Shown in pieces: positions 1 to 7,807 of a stretch of 64,000 nucleotides of DNA. The notes below the pieces were generated by a model. The model had not been told where the DNA came from. It did no database searches and saw only the letters and a program-made list of their open reading frames with translations. Position numbers and translations under genes: made by a program. The DNA comes from Pelobacter seleniigenes DSM 18267 (GTDB lineage: Bacteria > Desulfobacterota > Desulfuromonadia > Desulfuromonadales > Geopsychrobacteraceae): NCBI RefSeq assembly GCF_000711225.1, contig NZ_JOMG01000002.1, forward strand, positions 694,501 to 758,500, in the 5' to 3' direction. Position 1 is the stretch's first letter, and every line of letters begins with the position of its first letter.

Positions 1-844
1 TGACGGCACGAATAACCACCGGCGCGTCGATCATCTTGCCGGCCAGCGAGATAACCCCGGTCCCCATTTCCCGGGCGCGCTGAATGGCATCGATCACCTG
101 CAGTGCGTAGTCGATCTGCTCCTGCTTGGGAACAAAGACTTCGTGGACAACTTCGATCTGGCGGGGATTGACCAGCGATTTCCCGCTGAAGCCGAGGACC
201 TTGATCAACTCGGTCTCCTTGCGCAGCGCATCCATATCCGTGGCATCCGGAAAGATGGTGTCAATGGCCTGAATACCGGCGGCCTTGCAGGCCCAGACGA
301 TCCGGGTCCGCGCGGCGAACAGTTCCTCGCCGCCTTTGGTTCTTTCAATCTCCAGGCTGGCGGTATAATCCTCGGCACCGAAAGCCAGCCCGAGGAGCCG
401 CGATGAACTCTTGGCGGTCTTGATACAGTTGATGACCCCTTCGGCCGTTTCGATGGAGGGCAGGATTTTGAAGTGCCCGATGGGTAGCCCCAGTTCCTCC
501 TCATACTCGGTCAAAATGGTGTCAAGCTGCTCGACATATTCCGGCTTGTCAGCTTCGGGCAGGCGAATACCGTCGGTCATGGCCGGCAGGATGGCATCGA
601 GATCCTGCTTCCACCACTTGGTTTTGAGACTGTTGATCCGCACCAGGATCTTCCGGTTGTGGTTCTGGTAGGTCTCCAGGAAGTTTTTGACCAGGACCCT
701 CGCGGCGTCCTTCTCACTATAAGGCACCGAATCTTCCAAATCGATCATGACACAGTCGCTCTGGAACATCGGCACGTTCTGCAGCATGGAAGGCATGTTG
801 CCTGGCACATACAACAGCGATCTCATTAATTCAAAATCAGCCAT
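1..844 (-). CDS. citE: Citrate lyase beta subunit (CitE), 3' end cut by window edge
   Basis: HpcH/HpaI-aldolase-fold lyase subunit that in the citrate lyase complex cleaves the citryl-ACP thioester to acetyl-ACP and oxaloacetate in the cytoplasm. My translation of the minus strand starts MADFELMRSLLYVPGN and continues with the family landmarks MIDLEDSV, ILVRINS, ILPSIETAEG, AFGAEDY and GKSLVNPRQI. The ATG is preceded by GGAGGAATGATTGCC. About 281 codons are present, close to the usual ~290-300, so only the C-terminal end is missing. It follows the PPC gene by 5 bases in the citC-citD-PPC-citE order. CitF (alpha) would be expected just beyond the left edge. The family also contains citramalate lyase and citryl/malyl-CoA lyase subunits, so the exact substrate is inferred from citC and citD. 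Confidence 0.93.
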   Translation of the reverse strand, partial: MADFELMRSLLYVPGNMPSMLQNVPMFQSDCVMIDLEDSVPYSEKDAARVLVKNFLETYQNHNRKILVRINSLKTKWWKQDLDAILPAMTDGIRLPEADKPEYVEQLDTILTEYEEELGLPIGHFKILPSIETAEGVINCIKTAKSSSRLLGLAFGAEDYTASLEIERTKGGEELFAARTRIVWACKAAGIQAIDTIFPDATDMDALRKETELIKVLGFSGKSLVNPRQIEVVHEVFVPKQEQIDYALQVIDAIQRAREMGTGVISLAGKMIDAPVVIRAV

Positions 845-849
845 GGCAA

Positions 850-1320
850 TCATTCCTCCTCAATGTAAATGGTCGGGGTTCCGGATGTCTTCGAAATATG
901 CCGCTCGATCCCATCGATGATCATCTCGGTAAACAGAATTTCGCAACTGGCAAAGACTTCCGCATCAAACAGATGTCCGCCGATCACCTCCCCGGAGCTT
1001 TTGCCGAGCATAATATGGGCATGACAGTCCACCTTGCCATTGTCGCTGGAAATCAGGTTGCCTTCCAGATCCAGCAGTTCCAGCGGCCCTTCGATATGAT
1101 GCTGGCGCATGCGCGGCTCGGTAATCGGCCGTTTGGCGCCGGACTTGATCCCGCGGAAATGGGCGTTGACCACCGACCCGACCGCAGACACGATCACTCC
1201 GTTTTTCACCTCTTCCTGCTCGGCAAACAGAATCAGCCGCTCGACGATCTTCTGTCCCGGCTCGATCTTGATAATAAAGCGGCGACCCTGCTCCCAGGTT
1301 TTACACCAGACTCCGTTCAT
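850..1320 (-). CDS. PPC/DUF296-domain protein inside the citrate lyase operon
   Basis: A 156-residue protein matching the PPC (plant and prokaryote conserved, DUF296) fold: an N-terminal region GRRFIIKIEPGQKIVERLILFAE, the core VKNGVIVSAVGSVVNAHFRG, and the histidine-containing HAHIMLG and GEVIGGHL motifs typical of bacterial members, which often bind a metal. Bacterial PPC proteins are poorly characterised. In plants the domain accompanies AT-hook DNA-binding proteins, but no AT-hook is visible here. The start is preceded by GGGGCC and lies 3 bases after citD, so it is co-translated with citrate lyase. Position suggests a role in citrate lyase assembly, acyl-carrier handling or regulation. 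That is inference only. Confidence 0.8.
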   Translation of the reverse strand: MNGVWCKTWEQGRRFIIKIEPGQKIVERLILFAEQEEVKNGVIVSAVGSVVNAHFRGIKSGAKRPITEPRMRQHHIEGPLELLDLEGNLISSDNGKVDCHAHIMLGKSSGEVIGGHLFDAEVFASCEILFTEMIIDGIERHISKTSGTPTIYIEEE

Positions 1321-1322
1321 GT

Positions 1323-1595
1323 TCAGGCCCCTTCCTGGCTGCTGGCTCTTCTGATCGCCGTTTCCAGGCGGGCGGCAATCGCGTAATCGAGGGCGCCCCG
1401 GTCACTGATCTTGATATGCCCACCGGTCACTGACAAGTCGGCCAGAACTTTTTCGACCTGACGTTTGATCAGGTGCTCAAACTGTTTTTTTACCGTTGAA
1501 TCTATTTCTATGCGCAGGTCATCAGCAGGCTCTAAAAAAACCATCAGGTCACTCGACTGCATTGTCCCTGCCTGAGCTTTTCGTGCGATCTCCAT
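1323..1595 (-). CDS. citD: Citrate lyase acyl carrier protein, gamma subunit (CitD)
   Basis: 90-residue acyl carrier of citrate lyase, which carries the 2'-(5''-phosphoribosyl)-3'-dephospho-CoA prosthetic group on a serine. The N-terminal AQAGTMQSSD matches the family's prosthetic-group motif, with Ser14 the expected attachment site. It continues with the LRIEIDSTVKKQF and ALDYAIAARLE segments of CitD. I chose the ATG at 1595 because GGAG sits seven bases upstream and because it overlaps the citC stop as TGATG, indicating translational coupling. citX and citG, which make and attach the prosthetic group, are not visible in this window. Confidence 0.93.
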   Translation of the reverse strand: MEIARKAQAGTMQSSDLMVFLEPADDLRIEIDSTVKKQFEHLIKRQVEKVLADLSVTGGHIKISDRGALDYAIAARLETAIRRASSQEGA

Positions 1596-2608
1596 CAATG
1601 TCTCCTCTGGTAATTCTTCAATGTTTGCAATAGCTCCCGCGCCTGGACCGAACGGAGAAAATTCAGCGTCGTTGCAGGCACAAGCTCTTTCAACGTCTCA
1701 AAAGCTTCACTTTTCAGGGCCTCGCGCACCCGGAACGCGCTGATCGGCTGGTCACCCCGCGCAACCCGGTCCAACTGCACTGTCTCAACATTATACAGGG
1801 CTAAAACCTTATGCATAGTCTCACTGTAAATACGCGTCGTCCGACAGTAGGGTTCGGTCCCGATGAAGCGTTTTTCGATGTTGAAAAAAGGCGCAATATG
1901 CCTCCCGAACAGCTCCAAGTCAACTTCCATCTGAATCAGCTGCTGGTCATCGTCCCGCTTGAGGAAGTAGCCGGGAAAGGTCACCTGACTGATCGCATAG
2001 TCGGAGGTATCCAGAACTGTCACGTTGGGGATATGGGCCGTCCCTTCCCTGGTCAGCCGGTAACGCACCTCGAAAGGGAAAATGGACCGGTCCTCCCGAA
2101 CCACGAACACATACAGCTGATCGACCCGGGCGGCGGCCTGTTCGATCAGGTACTGATGGCCACGGGTAAACGGATTGCAGTTGACCACAACAGCACCGTT
2201 GCGGCCCGGCTTGACCAGCGCCTGACAGTCGGCCAAGTATTTCTGCAAGCCATGGCCATATTCCAGCAGACACAGTTTGGGATGTTTAACCAGCGGTGTG
2301 AAGTTCAGATGCTGAAAGGACAGGCAGCGATCCGGCTTGGTAAAAACAAAAAAGTTTTCGATGTTTGAATAGGCACAACTGTTGATCAGTTCCGTGATCA
2401 GCTCACCAAGAAGGCCGCCCCCCTGATGGCTGTCACGGATACAGATCATTTTAAAAACATTGTGATCCCTGGCCGCTGTGGCGACCAGTTCACCATTTTC
2501 GAAAACTCCGAACAGCGCGTCGAATGTCTCTTCGTATTTGAAACCATTCGATTCAATAAGCTCTTGCGCTTTGCGTTGATCAAATTTATTAATCAACCTG
2601 ACGACCAT
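1595..2608 (-). CDS. citC: [Citrate (pro-3S)-lyase] ligase (CitC)
   Basis: Activates citrate lyase by ATP-dependent acetylation of the prosthetic-group thiol on CitD. The 337-residue protein has an N-terminal GNAT-like region (about residues 1-125, with IRDSHQGGGLLGELI) followed by the nucleotidyltransferase-type domain with VVVNCNPFTRGHQYL, the HxGH-like ATP-binding motif of the CitC family, then FVVREDRSIFPFEVRYRL. Length matches the family's ~330-350. It is coupled to citD by a TGATG overlap and lies 27 bases after the decarboxylase beta subunit gene, so the Na+ pump and citrate lyase appear to share one transcript. Confidence 0.93.
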   Translation of the reverse strand: MVVRLINKFDQRKAQELIESNGFKYEETFDALFGVFENGELVATAARDHNVFKMICIRDSHQGGGLLGELITELINSCAYSNIENFFVFTKPDRCLSFQHLNFTPLVKHPKLCLLEYGHGLQKYLADCQALVKPGRNGAVVVNCNPFTRGHQYLIEQAAARVDQLYVFVVREDRSIFPFEVRYRLTREGTAHIPNVTVLDTSDYAISQVTFPGYFLKRDDDQQLIQMEVDLELFGRHIAPFFNIEKRFIGTEPYCRTTRIYSETMHKVLALYNVETVQLDRVARGDQPISAFRVREALKSEAFETLKELVPATTLNFLRSVQARELLQTLKNYQRRH

Positions 2609-2635
2609 ATGCGTAAACCCTGCAACTTAATTCAG

Positions 2636-3757
2636 TTAATGTCCAAGTACTGAGAGGAGGACACCGGCCGCGATAGCCGAACCGACCACTCCGGCGACAT
2701 TGGGAGCCATCGCATGCATCAGCAGGTAGTTGGTCGGATCAGCTTCCAACCCGACCTTGTTGACCACGCGGGCCGAGTTCGGCACGGCGGAAACGCCGGC
2801 GGCACCGACCAGCGGATTGATCTTTTTCTTGCTAAACAGGTTGAGAAACTTCGCAAACAATACCCCGGAAGCGGTGGCCAGAGCAAAGGCGGTCGCCCCC
2901 ATCACAAAAATACCGATGGATTGCGGGGTCAGGAAATTGACCGCCAGCGTATTGGCCCCGATGGAAAAGCCCAGCAGGATCGTCAGGATATCGATCATGG
3001 CGTTGCGGGCGGTATTGGCCAGACGTTCGGTCACCATGCTTTCTTTGAGAATATTACCGAAGAACAGGCAGCCTATCAACACCATTGAGCCGGGGGCGAT
3101 CAGGGTACAGACCAGAAAACCGACGATGGGGAAAATGATCTTTTCCCTTTTGCTGACCTGCCGGGAGACCTCCATGCGGATCAGCCGTTCCTCCTTGCTG
3201 GTCAGCAGCCGCATGATCGGCGGCTGGATCACCGGCACCAATGACATATAGGAATAGGCGGCAATAGCGATGGAGCCAAGCAACTCAGGTGCCAGCATCG
3301 ACGACAGGAAGATCGCCGTCGGACCGTCAGCCCCGCCGATAATGCCGATAGCGCCGGCCTGCTGCGGGGTAAAGCCGATGAACAAAGCACCGATCAGGGT
3401 GGTAAAGATGCCGAACTGCGCCGCAGCGCCGAGCAGCACCAGCTTGGGGTTACTGAGCATGGGGGTAAAATCGGTCATTGCCCCGACACCGAGGAAAATC
3501 AGCGGCGGATAGATGCCCTGCTTGACCCCCTGGTAAATGTTGACAAAGAACATCCCCTCTTCCCCGCCCGACATACTTTCCGGGATGGGAATATTGCCGA
3601 CGATCAGGCCGAAACCGATCGGCAGCAGCAGCAACGGCTCAAAACCCTTGTTAATAGCCAGGTAAATGAAAAGACAACCAAAAAGTATCATCACCACGTT
3701 TTGCCAGGCGACCCCGACAAAACCGGTACTCATCAAAAAATCAGTTAGCATGCCCAT
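2636..3757 (-). CDS. Na+-pumping decarboxylase beta subunit (OadB/MmdB/GcdB family)
   Basis: Integral membrane subunit that removes CO2 from carboxybiotin and couples this to export of Na+ across the inner membrane. The 373-residue hydrophobic protein shows family signatures: LLLPIGFGLIVGNIPIP near the N-terminus, FLGVGAMTDFTPMLSNP, IGIIGGADGPTAIFLSS (containing the conserved GGADGPT loop with the Na+-site aspartate), and VSAVPNSARVV plus LLMHAMAPNVAGVVGSA at the C-terminus. The length is typical. Neighbours are the biotin carrier, gamma and carboxyltransferase subunits upstream and citC downstream. The beta subunit alone does not distinguish oxaloacetate, methylmalonyl-CoA or glutaconyl-CoA decarboxylases, so no subunit-specific symbol is given. 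Confidence 0.93.
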   Translation of the reverse strand: MGMLTDFLMSTGFVGVAWQNVVMILFGCLFIYLAINKGFEPLLLLPIGFGLIVGNIPIPESMSGGEEGMFFVNIYQGVKQGIYPPLIFLGVGAMTDFTPMLSNPKLVLLGAAAQFGIFTTLIGALFIGFTPQQAGAIGIIGGADGPTAIFLSSMLAPELLGSIAIAAYSYMSLVPVIQPPIMRLLTSKEERLIRMEVSRQVSKREKIIFPIVGFLVCTLIAPGSMVLIGCLFFGNILKESMVTERLANTARNAMIDILTILLGFSIGANTLAVNFLTPQSIGIFVMGATAFALATASGVLFAKFLNLFSKKKINPLVGAAGVSAVPNSARVVNKVGLEADPTNYLLMHAMAPNVAGVVGSAIAAGVLLSVLGH

Positions 3758-3821
3758 TTTTAACGCTCTCTGGTGGAAATCATGAAAATTATGACCTCTT
3801 CCGCAAACCGGAACAGGCCGC

Positions 3822-4256
3822 TCATTCGATGGTCATCAACTCATCGCCCTGATTGACACTGTCACCAACCTTGATATTCACGGCGGTGATTTTGCCTTCA
3901 GCGCGAGCGTTGATTTCATTTTCCATCTTCATGGCTTCCATTTTGAACAGGGCCTGACCGACCTTGACCGTATCGCCGACCTTGACATAGACCTGCATGA
4001 TGGACCCCGGAATCGGGGCCAGCACCGAACCGTCGCTGGCGGCGACCGGTCCTTTGGGTCTACCTGAGGCCAGCGGCGCAGCGCTCACCACCGGGGCCAG
4101 AATGGCATCCGCTCCTTCCGGCAACACCTCGGCAATCGAGTCGATGGAAACGGTATATTCCTTGCCGTTGATTTCCAACAAGGCTTCTTCAGCACTCAGG
4201 CTGTTCAATTGCACTTCAAAATCTTTATCATTCAACTTCAATTTATATTTACGCAT
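3822..4256 (-). CDS. Biotin carboxyl carrier subunit of the Na+-pumping decarboxylase
   Basis: A 144-residue biotinyl-domain protein that shuttles carboxybiotin between the carboxyltransferase and the membrane beta subunit. The C-terminal half carries the biotinylation motif EAMKMEN with the acceptor Lys110, followed by VGDSVNQGDELMTIE. An Ala/Pro-rich linker (about residues 48-80) joins it to an N-terminal domain, as in MmdC/GcdC. GGGAGG precedes the ATG, and the start overlaps the end of the gamma-subunit gene by 8 bases. It is a stand-alone carrier, as in methylmalonyl-CoA decarboxylases, rather than being fused to an OadA-type alpha subunit. Confidence 0.92.
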   Translation of the reverse strand: MRKYKLKLNDKDFEVQLNSLSAEEALLEINGKEYTVSIDSIAEVLPEGADAILAPVVSAAPLASGRPKGPVAASDGSVLAPIPGSIMQVYVKVGDTVKVGQALFKMEAMKMENEINARAEGKITAVNIKVGDSVNQGDELMTIE

Positions 4257-4599
4257 GAGAGCCTCCCTCAGACAGCGAGCGCATTTTCCCTGCAGAAGCC
4301 CAGATCGATCCGACCCGGTTCTGTCGCGGTATAGTTAATTGGGTCCATTCCCCCAGGCTGCGTTCCGATTCAAGATGCACAACCAGCCCAGCGACAGCAA
4401 TCAGCTCTTCCCTGGTCGGTTCCCGATCGGCCGCAGTGACAGCTGCAACAGCCTTCGGTTTGGCACTCTTGCCGTTCAAAGCCCCCAGAACGACAATGAT
4501 GCCGCTGATCAGCAACAATCCACAAAAAACAATCAACATCCCGGTGATCATGAGACCGACCCCATGACCTGCAACCACATTATGCCAGCCAAAGTTCAT
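4249..4599 (-). CDS. Decarboxylase gamma/delta subunit (OadG family)
   Basis: Small single-span membrane subunit that assembles the decarboxylase complex. The 116-residue protein starts MNFGWHNVVAGHGVGLMITG, then has one hydrophobic helix (about residues 14-39) and a polar tail rich in Lys, Ala and Glu with EELIAVAGLVVHLES. This is the OadG/MmdD layout: N-terminal periplasmic stub, one membrane span, cytoplasmic tail. No clear ribosome-binding site precedes the ATG, so its translation may depend on that of the upstream carboxyltransferase gene 35 bases away. It overlaps the biotin carrier gene by 8 bases. Confidence 0.82.
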   Translation of the reverse strand: MNFGWHNVVAGHGVGLMITGMLIVFCGLLLISGIIVVLGALNGKSAKPKAVAAVTAADREPTREELIAVAGLVVHLESERSLGEWTQLTIPRQNRVGSIWASAGKMRSLSEGGSHA

Positions 4600-4633
4600 A
4601 TCTAATATCCGTTCGTCTCAGCAATCATATCGG

Positions 4634-6184
4634 TTAAAGGGGAATATTGCCGTGCTTCTTGCGCGGGTTACTATCCTGCTTGCCCTCCAGCATGACCAGG
4701 GCGTTACAGATCCGGAAACGGGTACGCTGCGGCAGAATGACCGCATCCACATAACCACGCTTGGCCGCTTCATAGGGATTGGCAAACTTGTCTGAGTACT
4801 CGGCAATGCGTTTTTCGAGAATTTCCTTCGCTTTGTCTGGATTCTCTTTGACCTCCCGGGCAAACAGAATCTCTGCTGCGCCCTTGGCCCCCATCACCGC
4901 GATCTCAGCAGTCGGCCAGGCGTAGTTGATGTCACCCCGCAGGTGCTTGGAACTCATGACGCAATAAGCGCCGCCGTAAGCTTTACGCACAGTGACCGTG
5001 ACTTTCGGTACGGTCGCTTCGGCAAAAGCGTACAACAGCTTGGCGCCGTTACGGATGATCCCGCCGTACTCCTGGGTCGTTCCGGGCAGGAACCCGGGCA
5101 CGTCGACAAAGGTGACCAGCGGAATATTGAAGGCGTCGCAGAAACGGACGAAGCGGGCAGCCTTGACCGAAGCATCGTTATCCAGCACCCCGGCGAGATG
5201 AAGGGGCTGATTGGCGACAATGCCGACCGACTGACCGCCGTAGCGGGCAAAGCCGATCACGATATTGGGTGCATAGTCGGGCTGGATCTCGAGGAATTTC
5301 CCGTCGTCAACGGTAGCGGCAATCAGCTGCTTGATGTCGTAGGGATGATTCGGGTTCTCCGGCAGCAGGTTGCACAGGCCCATCTCCTCGCGATTGACAG
5401 AATCGTTGGTATCCAGACGCGGCGGGGCTTCCATGTTGTTTTGCGGAATATAGGAGAACAGTTCCCGCAACTGGCTGATTGCCTGTTCTTCGTTGTCGGC
5501 GGCCAGGTGGGCGACGCCGCTTTTGGTGGTATGCACACTGGCACCACCAAGGGTTTCGACATCGACATCTTCATGGGTCACCGCTTTGACCACCTTGGGA
5601 CCGGTCAGGAACATGTAACTGTTGTTCCGCACCATCACGGTGAAGTCGGTCAACGCCGGAGAATAGACGGAACCGCCGGCACAGGGACCGAAGATCCCGG
5701 ACAGCTGGGGAACCACCCCGGAGCTGGTGACATTACGCAGGAAAATATCCGAATAGCCGGCCAGACTTTCGATCCCCTCCTGAATCCGCGCACCACCCGA
5801 GTCATTGAGGCCGATCACCGGCGCACCGTTTTTGACCGCCATGTCCATGATTTTGCAGATCTTCTCGGCAAAGGTTTCCGACAGTGATCCGCCCAGCACG
5901 GTGAAATCCATGGAAAACAGGTAAACCAGACGGCCGGCGATGGTTCCGTAGCCGGTGACGACACCGTCGCCGAGGGTTTCCATCTTCTCCATCCCGAAAT
6001 GGTGACAACGGTGCCCCTTGAACATATCGAATTCTTCGAAACTGCCTTCGTCAACCAGCAGTTCGATACGCTCACGGGCAGTCAGTAGCCCTTGGTCATG
6101 GCGTTTCTTAATTTTCTCGATCCCGCCCCCGGAGAGAGCTTTCTGCCGTTTCTCCAACAGCGCATTCATTTTCGCTTCCATCAT
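4634..6184 (-). CDS. mmdA: Acyl-CoA carboxyltransferase alpha subunit (MmdA/PccB type)
   Basis: Carboxyltransferase of the biotin-dependent, Na+-pumping acyl-CoA decarboxylases, moving the carboxyl group of (S)-methylmalonyl-CoA to biotin. About 516 residues with the two crotonase-like halves of the family: [16 protein letters not shown], the oxyanion-loop motifs SGGARIQEG and [16 protein letters not shown] in the N-half, and [14 protein letters not shown] and [11 protein letters not shown] in the C-half. It lacks the pyruvate-carboxylase-like TIM barrel of OadA. I prefer the ATG at 6184 because AAGGG lies ten bases upstream; an earlier ATG at 6193 directly abuts that AAGGG. The four pump genes together indicate a methylmalonyl-CoA-type decarboxylase. 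A propionyl-CoA carboxylase beta subunit is the alternative but is less likely beside oadB/oadG homologues. Confidence 0.88.
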   Translation of the reverse strand: MMEAKMNALLEKRQKALSGGGIEKIKKRHDQGLLTARERIELLVDEGSFEEFDMFKGHRCHHFGMEKMETLGDGVVTGYGTIAGRLVYLFSMDFTVLGGSLSETFAEKICKIMDMAVKNGAPVIGLNDSGGARIQEGIESLAGYSDIFLRNVTSSGVVPQLSGIFGPCAGGSVYSPALTDFTVMVRNNSYMFLTGPKVVKAVTHEDVDVETLGGASVHTTKSGVAHLAADNEEQAISQLRELFSYIPQNNMEAPPRLDTNDSVNREEMGLCNLLPENPNHPYDIKQLIAATVDDGKFLEIQPDYAPNIVIGFARYGGQSVGIVANQPLHLAGVLDNDASVKAARFVRFCDAFNIPLVTFVDVPGFLPGTTQEYGGIIRNGAKLLYAFAEATVPKVTVTVRKAYGGAYCVMSSKHLRGDINYAWPTAEIAVMGAKGAAEILFAREVKENPDKAKEILEKRIAEYSDKFANPYEAAKRGYVDAVILPQRTRFRICNALVMLEGKQDSNPRKKHGNIPL

Positions 6185-6236
6185 CAGCGACATCCCTTAA
6201 TCATCAAAGTTAATAGCAAAAATTTAAATAACGTTA

Positions 6237-6524
6237 TCAGCCGTTGTAATAGACTGAATAGAGCGTTTCCGAACCGGTAATCTTATCAACCTCAGTCTGG
6301 AGTTTTTGGCGCCGCTCATCGGCCAGCCAGACATTCCAGTCCTTCAGGGTCTGCCAGGTACTCAGCACCAGGTATTCGCTCGGGTCATCATAATTAACCA
6401 GCGTTTCCCCCGATACATAGCCGGGCTGGGCATTGGCCAGGGCCCTCATCTCCAACAATAACGGCCTCAATTCCGCAGCTTTATCCTGCGGCACATGACG
6501 TACTATTACGATTCTTACCGACAT
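6237..6524 (-). CDS. ABM-fold (antibiotic biosynthesis monooxygenase-like) protein
   Basis: A 95-residue protein starting MSVRIVIVRHVPQDKAAELRPLLLEMRALA, followed by QPGYVSGETLV and YLVLSTWQTLKDWNVWLA. This is the ferredoxin-like dimeric alpha/beta barrel of ABM/YgiN-type proteins. Members include quinol monooxygenases and heme-degrading enzymes, but many have no known activity. The ATG at 6524 is chosen because GAGGGAGAG lies just upstream; a longer reading frame to 6587 has no such site. It sits between the 44-residue ORF and mmdA in the same direction. No catalytic residue assignment is possible from sequence alone. Confidence 0.78.
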   Translation of the reverse strand: MSVRIVIVRHVPQDKAAELRPLLLEMRALANAQPGYVSGETLVNYDDPSEYLVLSTWQTLKDWNVWLADERRQKLQTEVDKITGSETLYSVYYNG

Positions 6525-6640
6525 AGCATCTCTCCCTCGATCATTTAAAAAATTATTCGCCAGATACGACAAAGGCCCAACGCTCAAGATCTGGTCGGGC
6601 CCAAGTCAACAACCGGCACTGGTCATACCGAGCTACCGGA

Positions 6641-6775
6641 TCAGTCAGATCCGTATTTCCAGTCGTCGTCAGTTTCGCCGGCAAGCAAAGCGGTGTAATC
6701 AAGATCGGAGTCGGCCGGTTGCGGGGACGGGTTGACAAACTCTTCCAACCAGTAAGACAGTGCTGCTTCACCCAT
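6641..6775 (-). CDS. 44-residue acidic small protein, unrecognised
   Basis: Short ORF with a strong ribosome-binding site: AAAAGGAGATTGAGAA directly precedes its ATG. The product begins MGEAALSYWLEEFVNPSPQP and ends ETDDDWKYGSD. It is acidic, has no signal peptide or membrane span and has no family that I recognise. It is the first gene downstream of the ~320-base gap after the LytTR regulator gene, so it may be the first gene of the mmdA-citE transcript. A different frame over the same bases encodes a longer but Arg/Pro-rich product without a good start, which I regard as a shadow. A leader-peptide or small-subunit role is possible but unproven. Confidence 0.6.
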   Translation of the reverse strand: MGEAALSYWLEEFVNPSPQPADSDLDYTALLAGETDDDWKYGSD

Positions 6776-7096
6776 TTCTCAATCTCCTTTTTTGTGTCTT
6801 GGGTTAATCAACTTTGAATGTTTCGCCGTCAGAATAGGAGAAATAGAGAGAGGTAAAAAGTACCTTAGCAACAAACGGCAGGATTCATCAGGTAAGCGGT
6901 CGGAAAGGATGGATAAGCGGGAACACGAAAAACCGGTTTAAATCCGCATCAACAATAGCCCTTCGACATTCGAAGAGCCATTGCCAAACGTCTTCGATCA
7001 GCCTTGCCCCGTCGGCCGGACCGCCCTGGGGAGCAGTCCGCAACTAGTGAAAATACAGGTCTTTTTTTGGCGGGTCGCAGCACTGCCAAAAACCCA
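6776..7096. other. Intergenic region ahead of the pump/citrate lyase genes
   Basis: No convincing gene. The part next to 6775 is presumably the leader of the minus-strand transcript. Near 7060-7095 there is an inverted repeat, TTTTTGGC and GCCAAAAA, about 13 bases apart just past the LytTR gene stop, which could act as a terminator in either direction. I could not define LytTR binding sites or a sigma-54 promoter with confidence. Confidence 0.5.
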
Positions 7097-7807
7097 CTAA
7101 AGGCTGAAAGCGTCTTTCAATTTGCGCAGGTAGCGACGACTGACCGGCAGCGCGTAACCACTGTGGGTCCGGACTTCGGCGAGGCCGTTTTCCTGGGTCA
7201 CGATCTCGTCAACAAAACAGGGGTTGACCAGATACTGTTTGTGACAGCGCAGATATCCGGCGCGGCCTTCCAGAACTTTCAAGGTCAATTCGGTAAAGAA
7301 GCCTCCTTCCGCGGTGTAGACATGAACGCCGCTGATATCGGAGTGTACGTACTCGACCGCCTGCGGATCGATCAACTTGATCTTATGGCCGCTGGTACAG
7401 GGAATCCGGTTGAGCTGGGCCATTTGGTAATTGGGAGCTTCCTTGGCCGCGACGGCAGCACGGATTTTCTGCATGGCGCGGGACAGATGCTCAGGATCGA
7501 CCGGCTTCAACAGATAATCAAGGGTCTTTTCTTCAAAGGATTTCAGAGCATATTCATCAAAGGCGGTGACAAACACCACATAGGGCATGATCTCCTCTTC
7601 AATCATCCCGAGCAGATCGAACCCGTCCAGAACCGGCATCTTGATATCCAGAAACAGCACATCAGGATGTTCATGGTTCACCATCCTGATCGCTTCCATC
7701 GCATTTTCACAACTTCCGACTATTTCAACACCGCCGATGTCCTCAAGGAGAACAGACAATTCTTCCCGCGCATGAAACTCATCATCGACAATCAGTACCC
7801 TGATCAT
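7097..7807 (-). CDS. LytTR-family response regulator
   Basis: Cytoplasmic DNA-binding response regulator of 236 residues. Residues 1-120 are a receiver domain: acidic pocket VDDE at 8-10, phosphoacceptor Asp54 in FLDIKMP, and the Thr/Lys positions in VTAFDEYA and YLLKPVD. Residues about 130-236 form the LytTR domain: IKLIDPQAVEYVHSD, FFTELTLKVLE, RCHKQYLVNP and VSRRYLRKLK. It overlaps the kinase gene upstream by 4 bases (ATGA). The placement between the transporter genes and the decarboxylase/citrate lyase genes suggests it controls this locus in response to a carboxylate, as BtsR/YpdB-type pairs do for pyruvate. That is inference. Confidence 0.9.
   Translation of the reverse strand: MIRVLIVDDEFHAREELSVLLEDIGGVEIVGSCENAMEAIRMVNHEHPDVLFLDIKMPVLDGFDLLGMIEEEIMPYVVFVTAFDEYALKSFEEKTLDYLLKPVDPEHLSRAMQKIRAAVAAKEAPNYQMAQLNRIPCTSGHKIKLIDPQAVEYVHSDISGVHVYTAEGGFFTELTLKVLEGRAGYLRCHKQYLVNPCFVDEIVTQENGLAEVRTHSGYALPVSRRYLRKLKDAFSL

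Noticed and set aside
205-504. Arg/Pro-rich reading frames antisense or out of frame to citE, mmdA, clpB, rhodanese and other genes
   Set aside because: They overlap genes with clear family motifs, lack ribosome-binding sites and have composition expected of shadow frames in GC-rich DNA.
4634-6193. Malonate decarboxylase complex
   Set aside because: The carboxyltransferase is the single-chain acyl-CoA type, and no MdcA- or MadA-like ACP transferase or malonate carrier is present. CitD matches the citrate lyase ACP.
6553-6771. 72-residue Arg/Pro/Thr-rich frame beginning MKQHCLTGWK
   Set aside because: It overlaps the 44-residue ORF in another frame, has no ribosome-binding site and looks non-coding.
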